A stretch of 64,000 nt of DNA from Knoellia remsis. GTDB taxonomy: Bacteria; Actinomycetota; Actinomycetes; Actinomycetales; Dermatophilaceae. A program made the position numbers and the translations under genes. This document shows, one piece after another, positions 34,603 through 43,814 of this stretch. Location: NCBI RefSeq assembly GCF_003002895.1, contig NZ_PVTI01000010.1, positions 1-64,000 of the forward strand. Direction: 5' to 3'. Each line of letters starts with the position of its first letter. Position 1 is the first letter of the stretch. The notes below the pieces were generated by a model. It had not been told where the DNA came from, searched no databases, and worked only from the letters and a program-made list of their open reading frames with translations.

Positions 34603-36537
34603 GTGAAGACCCGACTCATCGCCCTGGTGGGCGCGCTCGCCATCGGTCCCGCGGGTCTCGCCGCGACGGCAACCATGGCCCCGGCCACGGCGGCCGCACC
34701 CTCCGGGACCGCGACGGCGCCGGCCGCCGCGACAGCCAGCGCACCGGCATACGAGCTGGTCGACGGTGTCACCGCCCCCATCTACGACTACGCGAAGGCC
34801 ATCCGCGAGACGGTCTGGGTCGACGCGCCCGACCTCGACGGCGACGGCAAGGGCGAACGCATCGCGACCGACATCGTCCGTCCGCGCGAGCTCGACGGTG
34901 TCGGCAGGGTCCCGATCATCATGGACGCGAGCCCCTACTACCTGAGCCTCGGGCGCGGCAACGAGGGCGAGTTCAAAACCTATGACGCACAAGGCAATCC
35001 GCTGAAGATGCCCCTGGCGTACGACAACTTCTTCGTGCCCCGCGGGTACGCGTTCGTGGCACCGGACATGGCCGGGACGGGGCGATCGACGGGCTGCACC
35101 GACGAGGGTGGGCGCTCCGACATCGAGTCCGTCAAGGTCGTCGTCGAGTGGCTCGCCGGCAAGGGCACCGCGACCGATCGCGACGGCAACCCGGTCAGCG
35201 CCACGTGGAGCACCGGCAAGACCGGCATGATCGGCAAGTCCTACGACGGCACCCTCGCCAACGGTGTCGCGGCGACCGGTGCCGAGGGCCTGACGACGAT
35301 CGTGCCCGTCGCGGCGATCAGCTCGTGGTACGACTACAACCGCTGGCAGGGGGTCCCGAAGTCGTACAACTACCCGACGAGCCTGTCCCGCACGATCGCC
35401 CGCAACCGGACCGTGGTCACGGACTGCTCCGAGCGGCTGGACTGGATGGCCGCGAACGACGGTGACGAGACGGGCGAGTACACCGACTTCTGGGCCGAGC
35501 GCGACTACCGCGAGGGCACCTTCTACGACGCGTCGAAGGTCAAGGCCAGCGCGCTCATCGTCCACGGCCTGCAGGACAACAACGTCAAGACGCCGAACTT
35601 CTCGAAGTGGTGGGAGGCGCTGGGCGAGCAGGGTGTCGAGCGCAAGCTCTTCCTCACCCGGCTCGGCCACGTCGACCCGTTCGACAGCGACCGCGAGCGC
35701 TGGACCGGCATCCTGCAGCGGTGGTTCGACCACCAGCTGCTCGGCATCGACAACGGCATCGACCGCGAGCCGGCGGTGAGTGTCGAGGTCGCGCCGAACC
35801 GGTGGAGCGAGTCGCGCACGTGGCCGATCAGCTCGGCCCGCACGCAGACGCTGCAGCCGCAGGCCGGCGGCACGTTGGCGCTCGGCGCCAAGGGCAGCGG
35901 CACGGCGATGTTCACGAACCAGCCGGCGCTCACCGAGTCCGCGGCGGTGATGCCGGGCGCCAACTCCGGCCGGCTGCTCTTCACGACCGGGACGCTCAAG
36001 AAGGAGCTGCGGCTCTCCGGCACCGCCACCGTCGACCTCGGAATCAGCCACACGGCGCCGACGGGTCAGGTGAGCGTCTCCCTCGTCGACTACGGCGAGG
36101 CCGACCGCGTGCTCTCCACCGGCGACGGGGCCCAGACCCTCACCACCGAGAGCTGCTGGGGTGAGAGCACGTCCTATGACGATGCCTGCTACAAGGACGT
36201 CACCCGCCGCATCGGGTCCACGCCCCTGCAGGTGCTGGCCCGAGGATGGGCGCGGCTGGGCGGCGCCGGCTCGCACCAGGTGACGGTCGAGCTGATGGCC
36301 AACGACGTCGTCATCCCGGCCGGTCACCAGCTCGGGCTCGTCGTACGCGCCGCCGACCGCAGCTGGGTCGTCACGCTCGACAACCAGCCCACGCCCTACA
36401 CGGTCGACCTCGCCGCAACGCGGGTGAACCTCCCGGTGTCGGGCTCCATGTCCGGCATGACGCGAGGCGCTCTCACGGTCCGGCCGCTGCCGGCTGGCAC
36501 CACGGCGCAGGCCGACCCGAACGCCGTCCCGCGCTGA
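34603..36537 (+). CDS. Secreted Xaa-Pro dipeptidyl-peptidase (S15/CocE family)
   Basis: 644 residues with a Sec signal (about 1-32) and an Ala/Thr-rich spacer. Alpha/beta hydrolase domain with oxyanion-hole region PIIMDASPYYLSLGRGNEG, nucleophile Ser in GMIGKSYDGTLANG (GxSYxG), Asp in LIVHGLQDNNVKTPN, His in LTRLGHVDPFD. The C-terminal part (about 400-640) is the jelly-roll lid. Cleaves Xaa-Pro dipeptides or acyl esters outside the cell. GTG at 34603 has GAGGAG upstream; a TAGCGT -10 box lies at 34551. Confidence 0.9.
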   Translation: MKTRLIALVGALAIGPAGLAATATMAPATAAAPSGTATAPAAATASAPAYELVDGVTAPIYDYAKAIRETVWVDAPDLDGDGKGERIATDIVRPRELDGVGRVPIIMDASPYYLSLGRGNEGEFKTYDAQGNPLKMPLAYDNFFVPRGYAFVAPDMAGTGRSTGCTDEGGRSDIESVKVVVEWLAGKGTATDRDGNPVSATWSTGKTGMIGKSYDGTLANGVAATGAEGLTTIVPVAAISSWYDYNRWQGVPKSYNYPTSLSRTIARNRTVVTDCSERLDWMAANDGDETGEYTDFWAERDYREGTFYDASKVKASALIVHGLQDNNVKTPNFSKWWEALGEQGVERKLFLTRLGHVDPFDSDRERWTGILQRWFDHQLLGIDNGIDREPAVSVEVAPNRWSESRTWPISSARTQTLQPQAGGTLALGAKGSGTAMFTNQPALTESAAVMPGANSGRLLFTTGTLKKELRLSGTATVDLGISHTAPTGQVSVSLVDYGEADRVLSTGDGAQTLTTESCWGESTSYDDACYKDVTRRIGSTPLQVLARGWARLGGAGSHQVTVELMANDVVIPAGHQLGLVVRAADRSWVVTLDNQPTPYTVDLAATRVNLPVSGSMSGMTRGALTVRPLPAGTTAQADPNAVPR

Positions 36538-36548
36538 CCTTTGCTGCT

Positions 36549-36636
36549 GACTCGTCCCTCCCCTGGTGACTTGTCCCTCCATCAAGGGGCGACTCACCCA
36601 GAAAGGGACGACTCGCCCAGCAAGGGACGGGAGGGA
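36549..36636 (+). terminator. Cluster of inverted GTCCC/GGGAC motifs after the peptidase gene
   Basis: CTCGTCCCTCCCCTGG and CTGGTGACTTGTCCCT on the left face AAGGGACGACTCGCCCAG and CAAGGGACGGGAGGG on the right, separated by ATCAAGGGGC. Several imperfect stems are possible; probable terminator with internal duplication. Confidence 0.5.
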
Positions 36637-36707
36637 AATGTGGTCGCGAAGCGTCCGGTGGGAGCCGCACACTGGTGGGCGCCCGTGTCCCGACCCCGGA
36701 AGTACTC

Positions 36708-37220
36708 GTGCAGCCCCTCACCGAGCAAGAGATCCGCGCCAGCTTCGTCAACGCGTCCAAGCGGGAGGTGGCGCAGGCATCGCTGCCCGACCTCGGCGCC
36801 CTCGACTGGAATCGGCTCGAGTACCTCGGCTGGCGCGACGCCAAACGTCCGCTCGGGTATGCCGTGGTCGAGGTCGACGGGGTCGCGCGCGGCGTCATCC
36901 TGCGCACCGCGCCTCCGCCCGCGGCACTGGCCGGGCGTCGGCGTCGTGCCATCTGCGCGTGGTGCGAGGACCCGGTCGAGACCGAGGACGTGACGCTCCA
37001 GGTGGCCAAGCGGGCCGGAGCCGCGGGCCGCAAGGGTGACACGATCGGAACCCTCATCTGCACGGCATACGGCTGCTCGGACAACGTGCGGCGCAAGCCG
37101 ACCTTCTCCGAGCTCGGGTCGGACGACCCGGCGGATCGCGAGCGGTTCGTCGAGCGTCGGATCGCCGGCCTGCGGGAGCGCTCGTCCGGCTTCGTCGCGC
37201 AGGTTCTCGGGACCGCCTGA
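36708..37220 (+). CDS. FBP-domain protein with C-terminal treble-clef zinc finger (EF-G binding)
   Basis: 170 residues from GTG at 36708 (VQPLTEQEIRASFVNASKRE), with GGAAG upstream; a longer form from 36675 is possible. N-terminal helical part (about 1-45), then LEYLGWRDAKRPLGYAVVEV. The zinc finger uses ICAWCED (Cys-x2-Cys) and CTAYGCSDNVRRKPT. This architecture is that of FusB-like proteins, which bind elongation factor G and can release it from fusidic acid. The role in this organism is unproven. Confidence 0.82.
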   Translation: MQPLTEQEIRASFVNASKREVAQASLPDLGALDWNRLEYLGWRDAKRPLGYAVVEVDGVARGVILRTAPPPAALAGRRRRAICAWCEDPVETEDVTLQVAKRAGAAGRKGDTIGTLICTAYGCSDNVRRKPTFSELGSDDPADRERFVERRIAGLRERSSGFVAQVLGTA

Positions 37221-37257
37221 CCCGCCCGCTGCGCGGTGTCGCACCTTAGATTGGTGT

Positions 37258-37268
37258 TACACTTTGGC
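37258..37268 (+). promoter_or_regulatory. TACACT -10 box, leaderless vapB promoter
   Basis: TACACT at 37258-37263 in the AT-rich TTAGATTGGTGTTACACTTT, 5 nt before the ATG at 37269. Antitoxin operators usually overlap such promoters. Confidence 0.5.
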
Positions 37269-37538
37269 ATGCCCACGACGAAGCCGCGTCACGCCGTGAC
37301 GGAGACCCCCGAGGTCGCCGCCGCGCTCGAGGTCGCCGCCCGCCGCTGGCCGGAGGATCGCGACCGCCCCGCACGGTTGCTGCGCCATCTCATCGAGGAG
37401 GGGCGCCGAAGCGTTGCGCCCTCCGTCGAGACCCGAGCCGCCGCCCGCCGCGAGGCGGCCCGACGCCTCAGCGGCAAGTACGAGGGGATGTTCGGACCGA
37501 GCTACCTCGACGACCTCCGGGGCGAGTGGCCCGAATGA
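37269..37538 (+). CDS. VapB-like antitoxin
   Basis: 89 residues, no recognised family beyond context. Basic N-terminus (MPTTKPRHAVTETPEV), a helical middle (AAALEVAARRWPEDRD, ARLLRHLIEEGRRS) resembling an RHH or helical DNA-binding part, and a C-terminal stretch ending YLDDLRGEWPE suited to wrapping the toxin. It overlaps the PIN toxin by ATGA, the standard antitoxin-toxin order. ATG at 37269 preferred because of the tight promoter. Confidence 0.75.
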   Translation: MPTTKPRHAVTETPEVAAALEVAARRWPEDRDRPARLLRHLIEEGRRSVAPSVETRAAARREAARRLSGKYEGMFGPSYLDDLRGEWPE

Positions 37539-37918
37539 TCGTCCTGGACGCGGGCGTCCTCATCGCGTTCTTCGACCCCACCGATGCGCGCCACGACGCT
37601 GCGGCAGAGCTCGTGATCGGCGCGGGCGGAGAACTCGTGATGAGCCCGCTCAATCTCGCCGAGGTCCTCGTCCGCGCCGCGCAGGTCGGCCGGGCAGCCG
37701 AGATGCATGACGATGTCCGTGCGTTGGGCGTGCGAGTCGTCGCGCTGCCGGACGACGCGCCGGGCAGGCTCGCGGAGCTGCGGGCGCGGTCCGGTCTCAG
37801 GATGCCCGACTGCTGTGTCCTGCTCACGGCGCAGCAGGTGGAGGGACAGGTGGCGACGTTCGATGCCCGGCTGGGCCGAGGTGCGGCAACGGTCGGAGTA
37901 TCGACGTTCCACGACTGA
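37535..37918 (+). CDS. VapC-type PIN-domain ribonuclease toxin
   Basis: 127 residues. PIN acidic residues: D in IVLDAGVLIAFFDP (about 5), E in LAEVLVRAAQ (about 42), D in RMPDCCVLLTAQ (about 90) and D in VATFDARLGRG (about 108). Such toxins cut RNA, often tRNA or rRNA, when the antitoxin is lost. Typical length, intact frame, partner directly upstream. Confidence 0.88.
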   Translation: MIVLDAGVLIAFFDPTDARHDAAAELVIGAGGELVMSPLNLAEVLVRAAQVGRAAEMHDDVRALGVRVVALPDDAPGRLAELRARSGLRMPDCCVLLTAQQVEGQVATFDARLGRGAATVGVSTFHD

Positions 37919-37937
37919 AGGGCGCGCGCGCTCTCGA

Positions 37938-37949
37938 TAGGTTGGCCAC
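37938..37949 (+). promoter_or_regulatory. TAGGTT -10 box, leaderless start of the pan/nad operon
   Basis: TAGGTT at 37938-37943, 6 nt before GTG 37950; no ribosome site. Likely the promoter of the five-gene cluster. Confidence 0.5.
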
Positions 37950-38879
37950 GTGACTTCAGGTGAGCACCCGGCGCGACTGTCGATCGGCGTCATCGGCGCC
38001 GGCCGTGTCGGTGCCGTTCTCGGTGCCGCGCTCGCCCGCGCGGGACACCGGATCCAGGCCGCGTATGCCGTGAGCGACGAGAGTCGTGAGCGCGCGGCCG
38101 CGCTGTTGCCGGGTGTGCCGGTCAAGGACGTGCCCGACGTCATCGACGGCGCCGACCTCGTCCTGCTCGCCGTGCCCGACGACGCCCTGCCCGACCTCGT
38201 CCGGGGTCTCGCCGCGACGCGGACCTGGCAGGCCGGACAGATCGTCGTGCACACCTCGGGCCGCTACGGCGCGGACGTCCTGCGCCCGGCGCTCGCCGCG
38301 CACATCCTGCCGCTCGCCATCCACCCGGCGATGACCTTCACGGGGACGGCGATCGACCTCGGTCGGCTCGAGGAGTGCGCGTTCGGCGTGACCGGCCCGG
38401 ATGCGCTGCGGCCCATGGCTGAAGCCCTCGTCGTCGAGATGGGCGGTGAGCCGGTATGGGTCGCCGAAGGCGACCGGGCGGCATACCACGCAGCGCTGGC
38501 GCACGGCTCGAACCACCTCGTCACGCTCGTCGCCGAGGCGATGGACGTGCTCAGCGCTGCCGGCGTGGAGCAGCCCAGACGCGTCCTCGGCCCGCTCGTC
38601 CACGCGGCGCTCGACAACGCCCTGCGCATGGGTGACGCGGCCCTCACCGGCCCCGTCGCCCGCGGCGACGTGAGTACGGTGGCCACGCACCTTCGTGAGC
38701 TCGACCGGGTCTCACCCGAGATCCGGTCGACCTATGTCGCCCTCGCGCGAGCCACGGCGGTGCGTGCGCTCGAGAGTGGGCGGCTCGCGCCGACCACTGC
38801 CGAGCCCCTGCTCGACGCGCTCGCCGACCCAGGTCGACCCGACCGCGGCCGGCCCGACCCACAGGAGCCCCGATCGTGA
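37950..38879 (+). CDS. Rossmann-like/DUF2520 protein, possible ketopantoate reductase
   Basis: 309 residues. N-terminal NAD(P)-binding fold IGVIGAGRVGAVLGAALARA, then VLLAVPDDALPDLV, LPLAIHPAMTFTGTAIDLGR and a helical C-terminal domain (HHLV-type SNHLVTLVAEAMDVL, GDVSTVATHLREL). The same two-domain family has been linked to an alternative ketopantoate reductase (PanG) in other bacteria; I recall this only generally. Its overlap with panC (GTGA) supports a pantothenate role, since no panE is seen here. Substrate not proven. Confidence 0.82.
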   Translation: MTSGEHPARLSIGVIGAGRVGAVLGAALARAGHRIQAAYAVSDESRERAAALLPGVPVKDVPDVIDGADLVLLAVPDDALPDLVRGLAATRTWQAGQIVVHTSGRYGADVLRPALAAHILPLAIHPAMTFTGTAIDLGRLEECAFGVTGPDALRPMAEALVVEMGGEPVWVAEGDRAAYHAALAHGSNHLVTLVAEAMDVLSAAGVEQPRRVLGPLVHAALDNALRMGDAALTGPVARGDVSTVATHLRELDRVSPEIRSTYVALARATAVRALESGRLAPTTAEPLLDALADPGRPDRGRPDPQEPRS

Positions 38880-39793
38880 CCGAATCCCGTTCTGCGACAC
38901 CGGCCGTCGCGAGCACCCGCGACGAGCTGCGCGCCGCCCGGGCCGACCTCGAGGGGACCGACATCGCCGTCGTCATGACGATGGGCGCCCTGCACGAAGG
39001 GCACGCCCGGCTCATCCGCGAGGCCCGCGAGGCGGCGCAGCACGTCATCCTCACGATCTTCCTCAACCCGCTCCAGTTCGGGCCCAAGGAGGACCTGTCC
39101 CGCTACCCGCGCACCTTCGACGACGACATGCGCATCGCGACCGAGGAGGGTGTCGACATCGTCTTCGCGCCGACGCCGGACGTCGTCTACCCCGATGGAG
39201 ACCCGGGCGTGCGCGTGTCCGCCGGACCGCTCGGTGACGTCCTCGAGGGCAAGTCCCGCCCCGGCCACTTCGACGGCGTCCTCACGGTCGTCGGCAAGCT
39301 GCTCCACCTCACCGGTGCGAGCCGGGCGTTCTTCGGGCAGAAGGACGCCCAGCAGCTCCTCCTCATCCGCCGGATGGTGCGCGACCTCGACTTCCCCGTC
39401 GACATCGTCTCCGTCCCCACCGTCCGCGAGGACGACGGACTCGCCCTGAGCAGCCGCAACACCTACCTCACCGAGTCCGACCGCGAGGTGGCCCTCTGCC
39501 TCAGCCGCGCGCTCGCCAAGGGAGCCGACGCCGCGGCATACGGTCCGTCGGCGATCCGGCGAGCCGCCCGCGAGGTCCTCGTCGACGAACCCCTCGCACT
39601 TGTCGACTACCTCGTCCTCGTCCACCCGAGCACGCTCCAGGACGTGCCGGAGTGGTACCGCGGCGAGGCGCTGCTCGCCGTCGCGGCCCGTGTCGGCACG
39701 ACCCGGCTCATCGACAACACCCCGATCCTCGTCGGGCCGGGCGGTGGGAGACTCGACGTGTTCAGTCAGCCCGACCCAGGAGCTCGCTCGTGA
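38876..39793 (+). CDS. panC: Pantothenate synthetase
   Basis: Condenses pantoate with beta-alanine using ATP. 305 residues, normal length. Signatures: [20 protein letters not shown] (HxGH), [60 protein letters not shown] (QxDxQQ) and [16 protein letters not shown]. Overlaps both neighbours by about 3-4 bp, so the cluster is translationally coupled. panB is not in the window. Confidence 0.96.
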   Translation: MTESRSATPAVASTRDELRAARADLEGTDIAVVMTMGALHEGHARLIREAREAAQHVILTIFLNPLQFGPKEDLSRYPRTFDDDMRIATEEGVDIVFAPTPDVVYPDGDPGVRVSAGPLGDVLEGKSRPGHFDGVLTVVGKLLHLTGASRAFFGQKDAQQLLLIRRMVRDLDFPVDIVSVPTVREDDGLALSSRNTYLTESDREVALCLSRALAKGADAAAYGPSAIRRAAREVLVDEPLALVDYLVLVHPSTLQDVPEWYRGEALLAVAARVGTTRLIDNTPILVGPGGGRLDVFSQPDPGARS

Positions 39794-40218
39794 TGTACCG
39801 CTACATGCTGCACAGCAAGATCCACCGCGCGACCGTCACGCAGGCCGACCTGCACTACGTCGGTTCGCTGACGATCGACATGGACCTCATGGAGGCCGCG
39901 GATCTCCTGCCGGGACAGCAGGTCGACGTCGTCGACGTCGACAACGGCAACCGCCTCACGACCTACGCCATCGAGGGCGAGCGCGGCTCGGGCATCCTCT
40001 GCATCAACGGCGCGGCAGCCCGGCTCATCAGCCCCGGCGACACCGTCATCATCATCGCCTACGCCTCGATGTCCGACGACGACGCGCGCAGCCACGACCC
40101 GCACGTCGTCTTCGTCGACAAGGACAACAAGATCGTCGAGGTCGGTGACGACGGCGGCGACGTGCCCGAGGGTTTCGGCCTCAAGACGTCGGCGGTCACG
40201 AAGCGTTCGCACGGGTGA
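39793..40218 (+). CDS. panD: Aspartate 1-decarboxylase
   Basis: Makes beta-alanine from aspartate for pantothenate. Pyruvoyl enzyme that self-cleaves. Starting at ATG 39793 ([20 protein letters not shown]) puts the cleavage site HYVGSLTID at exactly G24-S25, which fixes the start. Catalytic region and [20 protein letters not shown] present. 141 residues, slightly longer than usual because of an acidic C-terminal tail. Competes with the next gene product, NadB, for aspartate. Confidence 0.96.
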   Translation: MYRYMLHSKIHRATVTQADLHYVGSLTIDMDLMEAADLLPGQQVDVVDVDNGNRLTTYAIEGERGSGILCINGAAARLISPGDTVIIIAYASMSDDDARSHDPHVVFVDKDNKIVEVGDDGGDVPEGFGLKTSAVTKRSHG

Positions 40219-42029
40219 GCGAGGAGTCGTATGCCGTCCGCCCCGGTCCCGGGGCGACGTCGCCGGGAGTGCCGGGGCCACGCATCCCGCGCATCCCGCG
40301 CGCGCTCGCGGCACCCGCGCCCGGCTGGACGACGAGCGCCGACGTCATCGTCGTGGGGTCCGGGATCGCCGGGCTGACCTGTGCGCTGCGGCTGCGTGAG
40401 CGCGTCGACCGGGTGCTGCTCGTGACGAAAACCGTTCTCGACGAAGGGTCGACGGCGTGGGCCCAGGGCGGCATCGCCGCGGCGCTGCACCCGGAGGACT
40501 CGCCCCAGGAGCACCTCGAGGACACTCTCGTCGCCGGGGTCGGGCTGTGCGACCGCGCGGCCGTCGAGGCGCTCGTCACCGAGGGTCCGAAGCGGGTCCG
40601 CCAGCTCGTCGCGCTCGGTGCCGAGTTCGACCGGGACGCCGACGGCGAGATCAAGCTGACCCGAGAGGGCGGCCACCACCGCGACCGCATCGCGCACGCT
40701 GGTGGGGACGCGACCGGTCGGGAGATCTCGCGCGCGCTCATCGCGGCGCTGAACCGGGTCATCGACGACCCGGGCATCGAGGTCGTCGAGCACGCCCTCG
40801 TCGTCGACCTGCTCACGACGACCGACGGGGGCGCGACCGACGGCGCCACCGACGACGGCGCGACCGGTGACGGCGCGACCGACGACGGCGCGACCAGCGC
40901 CGAGCGGGTCCACGGCGTGACCCTCCACGTCATCGGTGAGGGACAGCTCGACGGCGTGGGGGCGGCATACGCGCGTGCGGTCGTCCTCGCGACCGGCGGC
41001 CTCGGCCAGATCTACACGTCGACGACGAACCCGCCCGTCGCCACCGGCGACGGCATGGCTGCGGCGCTGCGCGCGGGCGCGCGAATCACCGACCTCGAGT
41101 TCGTGCAGTTCCACCCGACGGTGCTCTTCCTCGGCGAGGGCTCGACCGGGCAGCAGCCGCTCATCTCGGAGGCGGTGCGTGGTGAGGGCGCCTTCCTCGT
41201 CGACGCCGACGGGCGCCGGATCATGGAGGGCCGCCACGAGCTCGCCGACCTCGCGCCCCGGGACGTCGTCGCCCGCGCCATCCTCGACACGATGCGCGAG
41301 CAGGACACCGACCACGTCTTCCTCGATGCGCGCCACCTCGGGGCGGAGTTCCTGCAGGAGCGGTTCCCGTCGATCGTCGCGTCGTGCCGCTCGCTCGGGT
41401 TCGACCCCGCGACCCAGCTGCTCCCGGTGGCGCCGGCCCAGCACTACGCCTCGGGCGGTGTCGAGACCGACCTGCGCGGGCGGACGTCGCTGCCGGGTCT
41501 CTATGCCTGTGGCGAGTGCTCGTGCACCGGCGTCCACGGTGCCAACCGGCTCGCGTCGAACAGCCTGCTCGAGGGCCTCGTCTTCGCGGCGCGCATCGCG
41601 TCGGACATCCCGGCGAGGATCGCCGCGGGTGAGCTCGGCGAGGTCGTCGTCCCGGAGTCACCGGAGCGGGCCGGCACGGACAAGGCGCTGCTCGACTCGT
41701 CGCGCCGGCTCGACGTGCAGCGGGCCATGACCGCCGGCTCGGGTCCAGTGCGCTCGCGCGAGTCGACGGCCGCGACGGCCACGGCCCTCGGCGACCTCGC
41801 CACGCTGCCGCCGTCGAAGGCCGAGCCCGGCCCGAAGACCTGGGAGACGACGAACCTGCTGCACCTCGGCCAGGTCCTCACTGAGCTCGCCGCCCGGCGG
41901 GAGGAGACCCGAGGCGGGCACGTCCGCAGCGACTTCCCCGACCGCGACGACACCCGCTGGCTCGCCCGACAGAGCGTCGTCGTCGCGCCCGACCGCACCC
42001 TCACCGTGACCGAAAGGCGTATGCCGTGA
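40215..42029 (+). CDS. nadB: L-aspartate oxidase
   Basis: Oxidises aspartate to iminoaspartate with FAD, the first step of NAD synthesis. 604 residues, longer than the usual 540. Motifs: [19 protein letters not shown] (about 44-62), [90 protein letters not shown]. An in-frame minisatellite inserts about 25 Asp/Gly/Ala/Thr residues near position 205. The partner quinolinate synthase gene nadA is not adjacent. Overlaps panD and nadC by 4 bp each. Confidence 0.95.
   Translation: MSEESYAVRPGPGATSPGVPGPRIPRIPRALAAPAPGWTTSADVIVVGSGIAGLTCALRLRERVDRVLLVTKTVLDEGSTAWAQGGIAAALHPEDSPQEHLEDTLVAGVGLCDRAAVEALVTEGPKRVRQLVALGAEFDRDADGEIKLTREGGHHRDRIAHAGGDATGREISRALIAALNRVIDDPGIEVVEHALVVDLLTTTDGGATDGATDDGATGDGATDDGATSAERVHGVTLHVIGEGQLDGVGAAYARAVVLATGGLGQIYTSTTNPPVATGDGMAAALRAGARITDLEFVQFHPTVLFLGEGSTGQQPLISEAVRGEGAFLVDADGRRIMEGRHELADLAPRDVVARAILDTMREQDTDHVFLDARHLGAEFLQERFPSIVASCRSLGFDPATQLLPVAPAQHYASGGVETDLRGRTSLPGLYACGECSCTGVHGANRLASNSLLEGLVFAARIASDIPARIAAGELGEVVVPESPERAGTDKALLDSSRRLDVQRAMTAGSGPVRSRESTAATATALGDLATLPPSKAEPGPKTWETTNLLHLGQVLTELAARREETRGGHVRSDFPDRDDTRWLARQSVVVAPDRTLTVTERRMP
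40824..40897 (+). repeat. In-frame 15-bp-type minisatellite in nadB
   Basis: Degenerate repeats built on GACGGCGCGACC encode a run of [20 protein letters not shown]. It lies in a surface region between conserved blocks and absent from the family consensus as I know it. Confidence 0.7.
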
Positions 42030-42934
42030 GCGCACCTTCTCGCCCCTCATCGCCCGCCGGCGACCTGCGGTTCCCAGTCGAGGATGCGCGCCGGGTCATC
42101 ACCGGAGCCCTCGACGAGGACCTCGGCGGACTGGACGGCGTCGACGTGACGACGACGGCGACGATCCCCGAGAGCCAGGTGACGTCGGCAGCGGTCGTGG
42201 CGCGCGAGCCCGGAGTCGTCGCCGGGGTCGAGGTCATCGCGCTGACCCTCGACGAGGTCGCCCGCAGGCTCGGTGCCGAGCCGGTGACGGTCAGTGGAGT
42301 CGTCGCGGACGGCACCCGGGTCGCGCGTGGTGACATCGTCGCGGAGCTCTCCGGCTCGACGCAGGTCACCCTCGTCGCCGAACGCACGCTGCTCAACATC
42401 ATCAGCCGGCTCTCCGGTGTTGCGACGCACACCCGGCGCTGGGCCGACGAGCTCGAGGGCTCCGGCGCGACGGTGCTCGACACCCGCAAGACGACGCCGG
42501 GCCTGCGTGCCCTGGAGAAGTTCGCCGTCCGCGCGGGCGGAGGGACCAACAAGCGCATGGGCCTCTACGACGTCGCGATGATCAAGGACAACCACAAGCT
42601 CGCCGCCGGAAGTCTCGCGGCGGCATACGACGCCGTCCGCTCGCGCTTCCCCGACGTGCCGGTCCAGGTCGAGGTGACCACGACGGAGGAGGCGCTCGAG
42701 TCCGTCGCGGCCGGTGCGCGGTTCCTGCTGTGCGACAACATGTCGACGCAGCTGCTGCGCACGACGGTCGAGGCGGTGCGGGTGACGGGGGAGAGCGTCG
42801 AGATCGAGGCGACCGGCGGGCTGACGCTCGAGGTGGCCGCGGCCTACGCGGCGACCGGTGTCGACTACCTCAGCGTCGGCGGGCTGACCCACTCGAGCCC
42901 GATCCTCGACCTCGCCCTCGACCTGCGCCCCTGA
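42026..42934 (+). CDS. nadC: Nicotinate-nucleotide pyrophosphorylase (quinolinate phosphoribosyltransferase)
   Basis: Converts quinolinate and PRPP to nicotinate mononucleotide, CO2 and PPi. 302 residues. Blocks: ALDEDLGGLDGVDVTTTATI, ERTLLNIISRLSGVATHTRR, VLDTRKTTPGLRALEKFAVR, GGGTNKRMGLYDVAMIKDNH and VEIEATGGLTLEVAAAYAAT. GTG at 42026 lies in a GTATGCCGTGAG segment overlapping nadB. Followed by the family B hairpin. Confidence 0.96.
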   Translation: MSAPSRPSSPAGDLRFPVEDARRVITGALDEDLGGLDGVDVTTTATIPESQVTSAAVVAREPGVVAGVEVIALTLDEVARRLGAEPVTVSGVVADGTRVARGDIVAELSGSTQVTLVAERTLLNIISRLSGVATHTRRWADELEGSGATVLDTRKTTPGLRALEKFAVRAGGGTNKRMGLYDVAMIKDNHKLAAGSLAAAYDAVRSRFPDVPVQVEVTTTEEALESVAAGARFLLCDNMSTQLLRTTVEAVRVTGESVEIEATGGLTLEVAAAYAATGVDYLSVGGLTHSSPILDLALDLRP

Positions 42935-42945
42935 GGATCCGCATC

Positions 42946-42980
42946 CGTCCCCAACCGTCCAATTGGGTGAGCTCGGGACG
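42946..42980. terminator. Family B hairpin between nadC and the convergent gene
   Basis: CGTCCCCAACC...CCAATTGG...GGGACG. The reverse complement differs from 30377-30411 at only three positions. It lies 12 bp after nadC and 7 bp before the stop of the opposing gene. Confidence 0.65.
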
Positions 42981-42986
42981 CAGCGG

Positions 42987-43802
42987 TCAGTGGCCCTTGC
43001 GGGTCGCGGGGGTGCCTGCCTCGACGGTCGCGGGGTGGACGAAGAGCGGCAGCAGCCGGCGCGACCCCGGGGTTCGCAGCGCCTTGACCGCGGCAAGGTG
43101 CGCCTCGCAACGGACGACGAGCTCGTCGTACGCGTCCTTGCCCATCAGCTCGACGAGCTCGGCCCGGTTGCTGCGATACACCGGCTCGGCGCCCACGTGC
43201 GCCTCGGGGTTGCCCGAGCAGTACCAGTCGAGGTCGTGCCCGCCCGGCCCCCAGCCGCGCCGGTCGTACTCGCCGATCGTCACCTCGAGGTAGCTCGACC
43301 CGTCCTGCTCCTCGACGGTCCGGAACGTGCGCCGCGTGGGCAGCTGCCAGCACACGTCGGGCTTCTGGGTGTGCGGCTCGGCGCCGGTGAGGACCGCGTG
43401 CTGGTGCAGGGCGCAGCCGGCGCCGGCGGGGAAGCCGGGTCGGTTGAGGAAGATGCACGCCCCGTCGACGACGCGGGTCTTGCGCTCGCCGTCCTCGAGC
43501 TCGGTCCAGTGCGCGACCTTGGCAGGGTTCTTCTTGTCGGGGCGCAGCTGCCACTCGTCCTCGCCGAGTTCCTCGACGACGGCGGCGACACGGGCGAGGT
43601 CGTCCTCGTCGGAGAAGTGGGCCCCGAGCGTGCAGCAGCCGTCGTCGGGACGCTCGGCATAGATGCCCTGGCACCCCGACCCGAAGATGCACGTCCACCG
43701 CGACGTGAGCCAGGTGAGGTCGCAGCGGAACCGCTGCCTCGCGTCCGCGGGGTCGGTGAACTCGACCCACGTGCGGGGGATGTCGAGTGGAGTCTCGGGC
43801 AC
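42987..43802 (-). CDS. Cysteine-rich conserved protein (possible YkgJ-like metal cluster)
   Basis: 271 residues, not confidently assigned. A Cys cluster near the N-terminus ([20 protein letters not shown], then [12 protein letters not shown]) plus [20 protein letters not shown] and [12 protein letters not shown] resembles proteins that hold a zinc or iron-sulfur centre. [16 protein letters not shown] follows. Widely seen as hypothetical in actinobacteria. GTG at 43802 is 6 nt after a TAGGGT box on the same strand, suggesting a leaderless message. Confidence 0.75.
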   Translation of the reverse strand: MPETPLDIPRTWVEFTDPADARQRFRCDLTWLTSRWTCIFGSGCQGIYAERPDDGCCTLGAHFSDEDDLARVAAVVEELGEDEWQLRPDKKNPAKVAHWTELEDGERKTRVVDGACIFLNRPGFPAGAGCALHQHAVLTGAEPHTQKPDVCWQLPTRRTFRTVEEQDGSSYLEVTIGEYDRRGWGPGGHDLDWYCSGNPEAHVGAEPVYRSNRAELVELMGKDAYDELVVRCEAHLAAVKALRTPGSRRLLPLFVHPATVEAGTPATRKGH

Positions 43803-43814
43803 CGAGTCACCCTA
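43803..43814 (-). promoter_or_regulatory. TAGGGT -10 box for the Cys-rich gene
   Basis: TAGGGT (minus strand, 43814-43809), 6 nt before the GTG at 43802. It lies across the end of the upstream minus-strand gene, whose stop is 43807-43809. Confidence 0.45.

Noticed and set aside
37236-37538. Longer GTG start for the VapB-like protein
   Set aside because: It would place the TTGGTGTTACACTTT promoter inside the gene; the ATG at 37269 fits better.
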